Assembly (NCBI GenBank): GCA_002291955.1
Contig: DBBA01000373.1
Location: forward strand, 1-15,375
DNA from: Rhodobacteraceae bacterium UBA996
GTDB taxonomy: Bacteria > Pseudomonadota > Alphaproteobacteria > Rhodobacterales > Rhodobacteraceae
Reading direction: 5' to 3'
Length of the DNA stretch: 15,375 bases
Each line of letters opens with the position of its first letter. Position 1 is the stretch's first letter. This document shows, one piece after another, positions 13,595 to 15,375 of this stretch. The notes beneath the pieces were generated by a model. The model was given only the letters and a program-made list of their open reading frames with translations, searched no databases and was not told the DNA's origin. A program made the position numbers and the translations under genes.

Positions 13595-14449
13595 TTGGCC
13601 GCGCGTATGGTCATGTGGGTTGTATCGAGTGCTGTTGATATCGTCACGACGCCGTCGTCGCTTTTCCTGACCCTCTCCGTCGGGGGTCTGCTCTGCCTCT
13701 GCGCCGGATGGCGGCGCGCTGCGACAGCCGGTCTTACGTCCGGAACGCTCGGGGTGCTGCTGTTCGGGGTGACAAGCCTCAGCGAGGTGGTCGTCGCGCC
13801 CCTCGTGTCGCGCTTTCCACCGGTCGAACTGGCCAATGCCGAACCGCCCTATGGCCTGATCGTGCTCGGGGCCGGCCTCAACGAGGTCTATGCCGCCGAA
13901 ATGGGTGTCCCGATGGAGTTCGAGGACGGGGGTGAGGCCGTTCCGATCGTCGCCCTTCTGGCCCGCCGGTATCCGCAGGCGCGGATCATCGTCAGCGGCG
14001 GTGGCTCGGCCTACCCTCTGGCGCCCCTGCGGGCCGCTGACGGGATGCGGCGGCTGCTGATCGACTTCGGCGTGACAGCCGACCGCATCGAGGTCGATGC
14101 GGACTCGCAGACGACCGCCCAGCGCGCCCTGAACACCTTGCGACTGGTCGGCGATGACCGCGATCAGACCTGGTGGGTCATCACGCCGGCGCACCGGATG
14201 CCGCGCCTGATCGGCGCCTACCGCCGGCATGGCTTCGACCCGGTTGCCTACCCCATCGACTTCAAGTGGATGCCACCCTTCAGCCCGACCTACCTCTACG
14301 GCGTTCCGGACGGATTGGCGTTGACCGATGCCGGGGCCAAGGAATGGTTCGGACTGGTCCTGTACTACCTGACCGGCCGGACCGACGCGCTGTTTCCCGG
14401 CCCGTCACCCCGTCCCGCCAGGGAAATGGCGGCGGCTCACTCGCCGTAG
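13595..14449 (+). CDS. YdcF/ElyC-family (DUF218) membrane-anchored protein
   Basis: This 284-aa protein has two N-terminal hydrophobic segments (about 20-38 and 45-62) and a DUF218 domain outside the membrane. Family landmarks: YGLIVLGAGLN (86-96), QARIIVSGGGS (128-138), SQTTAQRALNTL (171-182), WWVITPAHRMPRLIGAYRRHG (193-213 region), and EWFGLVLYYLTGRTD (250-264). ElyC-type members influence envelope assembly, possibly through lipid-carrier or peptidoglycan steps; the exact reaction is unknown. TTG 13595 is taken as start because TAGGGA (13585-13590) lies 4 nt before; ATG 13607 is the alternative and would remove four residues. Acidic loop residues 108-114 (EFEDGGE) are an insertion relative to short members. 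It follows mrpG by 85 bases but is probably separately controlled. Its 3' end overlaps the convergent ALDH gene by 13 bp. Confidence 0.85.
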   Translation: MAARMVMWVVSSAVDIVTTPSSLFLTLSVGGLLCLCAGWRRAATAGLTSGTLGVLLFGVTSLSEVVVAPLVSRFPPVELANAEPPYGLIVLGAGLNEVYAAEMGVPMEFEDGGEAVPIVALLARRYPQARIIVSGGGSAYPLAPLRAADGMRRLLIDFGVTADRIEVDADSQTTAQRALNTLRLVGDDRDQTWWVITPAHRMPRLIGAYRRHGFDPVAYPIDFKWMPPFSPTYLYGVPDGLALTDAGAKEWFGLVLYYLTGRTDALFPGPSPRPAREMAAAHSP

Positions 14450-15375
14450 GGCACCCAGACCGTCCGCACCTCGGTCGCGGCGTCCAGGAACTCCCGCCCC
14501 TCGCCGGCCGGGCCCGCCCAGTCCCGCGTCCGGCCGTGGTTGACCCAGGAGCGCTTCAGGTTCCCCGCCGCCTCGCGCTCGACCATACCGGACAGCGAGG
14601 GGGTCGAGGAGAACGACCACACGGCGTCCACATCGGCATGCCCGGCCAGTTGCGGCGCCAGTTCCGCGTGCGACCCGGTCAGGATGTTGACCACCCCGCC
14701 CGGCACGTCCGAGGTGTCAAGGACCTGGTACAGGTCCGTCGCCGCCAGCGGATAGGGCTCGGACGCCACGGCGACCACCCGGTTCCCCAGCGCGATGGCC
14801 GGGGCGATGGACGAGATCAGGCCGAGAAGCGGCGCCTCGTCCGGGGCCAGCACGCTGATCACGCCCACGGGTTCCCGCATCGCCAGCGCCAGCCCCCGGA
14901 ACGGCACCCCCGCCGCGCGACCGTCGGCCTTGTCGGCCCAGGCGGCCCACAGGAACAGGCGGCGGATGGCGGCGTCCACTTCCGCCTCACCGGGCTTGCC
15001 CGTCAGATCGCGCAGGCGGGCGGCGCATTCGGCGGCGCGGGCCGACAGGTTCTCGGCCAGATAGTAGATCACCTGCGCGCGGGCGTGGCCGGTGGTGCGC
15101 GACCACCCCTTGGCCGCATGGGCCGCCTCGACCGCGTTGCGCAGGTCCTTGCGGTTCGCCAGCCCTGCGTGGCCCAAAAGCTTGCCCTTCGGCGACCAGA
15201 CCGCACGGGAATACCCGCCATCGGGCCGCGCCTGCTTGCCGCCGACGTAGAGCTTTGCGGTGCGGTCGATCCCGTCCACCTGCGCGTCCCTGGGGGCGGG
15301 CACGGCGGCCACGGGTTTCAGCGGTTTGCCCGTGCCGGCGGGCTTGAGGTAGGCGCCCAGTCCCTCCCACCCGCC
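14437..15375 (-). CDS. Aldehyde dehydrogenase family protein, C-terminal part (degenerate second ALDH domain)
   Basis: The gene runs off the right edge; 312 residues are visible. The frame stays open to 15375, so the GTG at 15312 is not taken as the start. The first visible residues, GGWEGLGAYLKP, resemble the C-terminal end of a full ALDH domain. A linker follows, then LYVGGKQARP and SPKGKLLG, which begin a second ALDH domain. Cofactor-domain features follow (EPVGVISVLAPDEAPLL, ALGNRVVAVAS, DVPGGVVNILTG). The domain stops soon after VNHGRTRDW, where active ALDHs have NxGQxC: the cysteine position is Arg (14524-14526). This half is thus probably a non-catalytic ALDH-like domain of a tandem protein of about 750-800 aa, as seen in alphaproteobacteria. 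The substrate is unknown. Confidence 0.8.
   Translation of the reverse strand, partial: GGWEGLGAYLKPAGTGKPLKPVAAVPAPRDAQVDGIDRTAKLYVGGKQARPDGGYSRAVWSPKGKLLGHAGLANRKDLRNAVEAAHAAKGWSRTTGHARAQVIYYLAENLSARAAECAARLRDLTGKPGEAEVDAAIRRLFLWAAWADKADGRAAGVPFRGLALAMREPVGVISVLAPDEAPLLGLISSIAPAIALGNRVVAVASEPYPLAATDLYQVLDTSDVPGGVVNILTGSHAELAPQLAGHADVDAVWSFSSTPSLSGMVEREAAGNLKRSWVNHGRTRDWAGPAGEGREFLDAATEVRTVWVPYGE

Noticed and set aside
1..15375. Mobile element, prophage, CRISPR or defence system
   Set aside because: No transposase, integrase, terminal repeats, spacer-repeat arrays or defence domains are seen; base composition is uniform.

Overview
This is a very GC-rich window with strong G/C preference at third codon positions. 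Its gene content is typical of an alphaproteobacterium: a fused MrpA/B antiporter subunit, an SGNH/MBOAT acylation pair, and a tandem aldehyde dehydrogenase. The protein style suggests Rhodobacterales, but this is inference from gene content and composition, not from a marker gene. No rRNA, tRNA, CRISPR array, insertion sequence or phage gene is visible.

Layout. (1) Positions 1-873 hold one small orphan protein (176-442) and a 431-base stretch without a gene. That stretch contains several perfect inverted repeats and ends in a likely promoter. (2) Positions 874-3961 hold a compact pterin-like cluster: a PTPS/QueD-fold protein lacking the usual catalytic triad, a SAM methyltransferase starting 2 nt later, a stand-alone RibD C-terminal-type reductase, and a convergent zinc-less MDR dehydrogenase. 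Together they look like a small-molecule pathway with unknown product. (3) A divergent control region with two palindromes (3962-4167) precedes a four-gene operon (4168-7490): exported SGNH/GDSL hydrolase, AlgI-type MBOAT acyltransferase, an 83-aa single-pass membrane protein, and an exported alpha/beta hydrolase. This fits O-acylation of an envelope or exported glycan plus its removal or remodelling. (4) Positions 7746-13509 hold a complete group-2 Mrp/Pha multisubunit cation/proton antiporter operon, mrpA'(A+B)-C-D-E-F-G. All five internal junctions are 4-nt start/stop overlaps. A 25-codon open frame with a strong Shine-Dalgarno site precedes it. MrpE is unusually short. (5) A YdcF/DUF218 envelope protein (13595-14449) follows after a short AT-richer spacer with three 10-bp-phased ATTC repeats. 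(6) It overlaps by 13 bp, tail to tail, with the 3' end of an aldehyde dehydrogenase gene cut by the window edge. The visible part is a second, degenerate ALDH domain without the catalytic cysteine.

The best candidates for something undescribed are the pterin-like cluster, built around a PTPS homologue that cannot use the known PTPS mechanism, and the acyltransferase/hydrolase operon with its small unassigned membrane protein.
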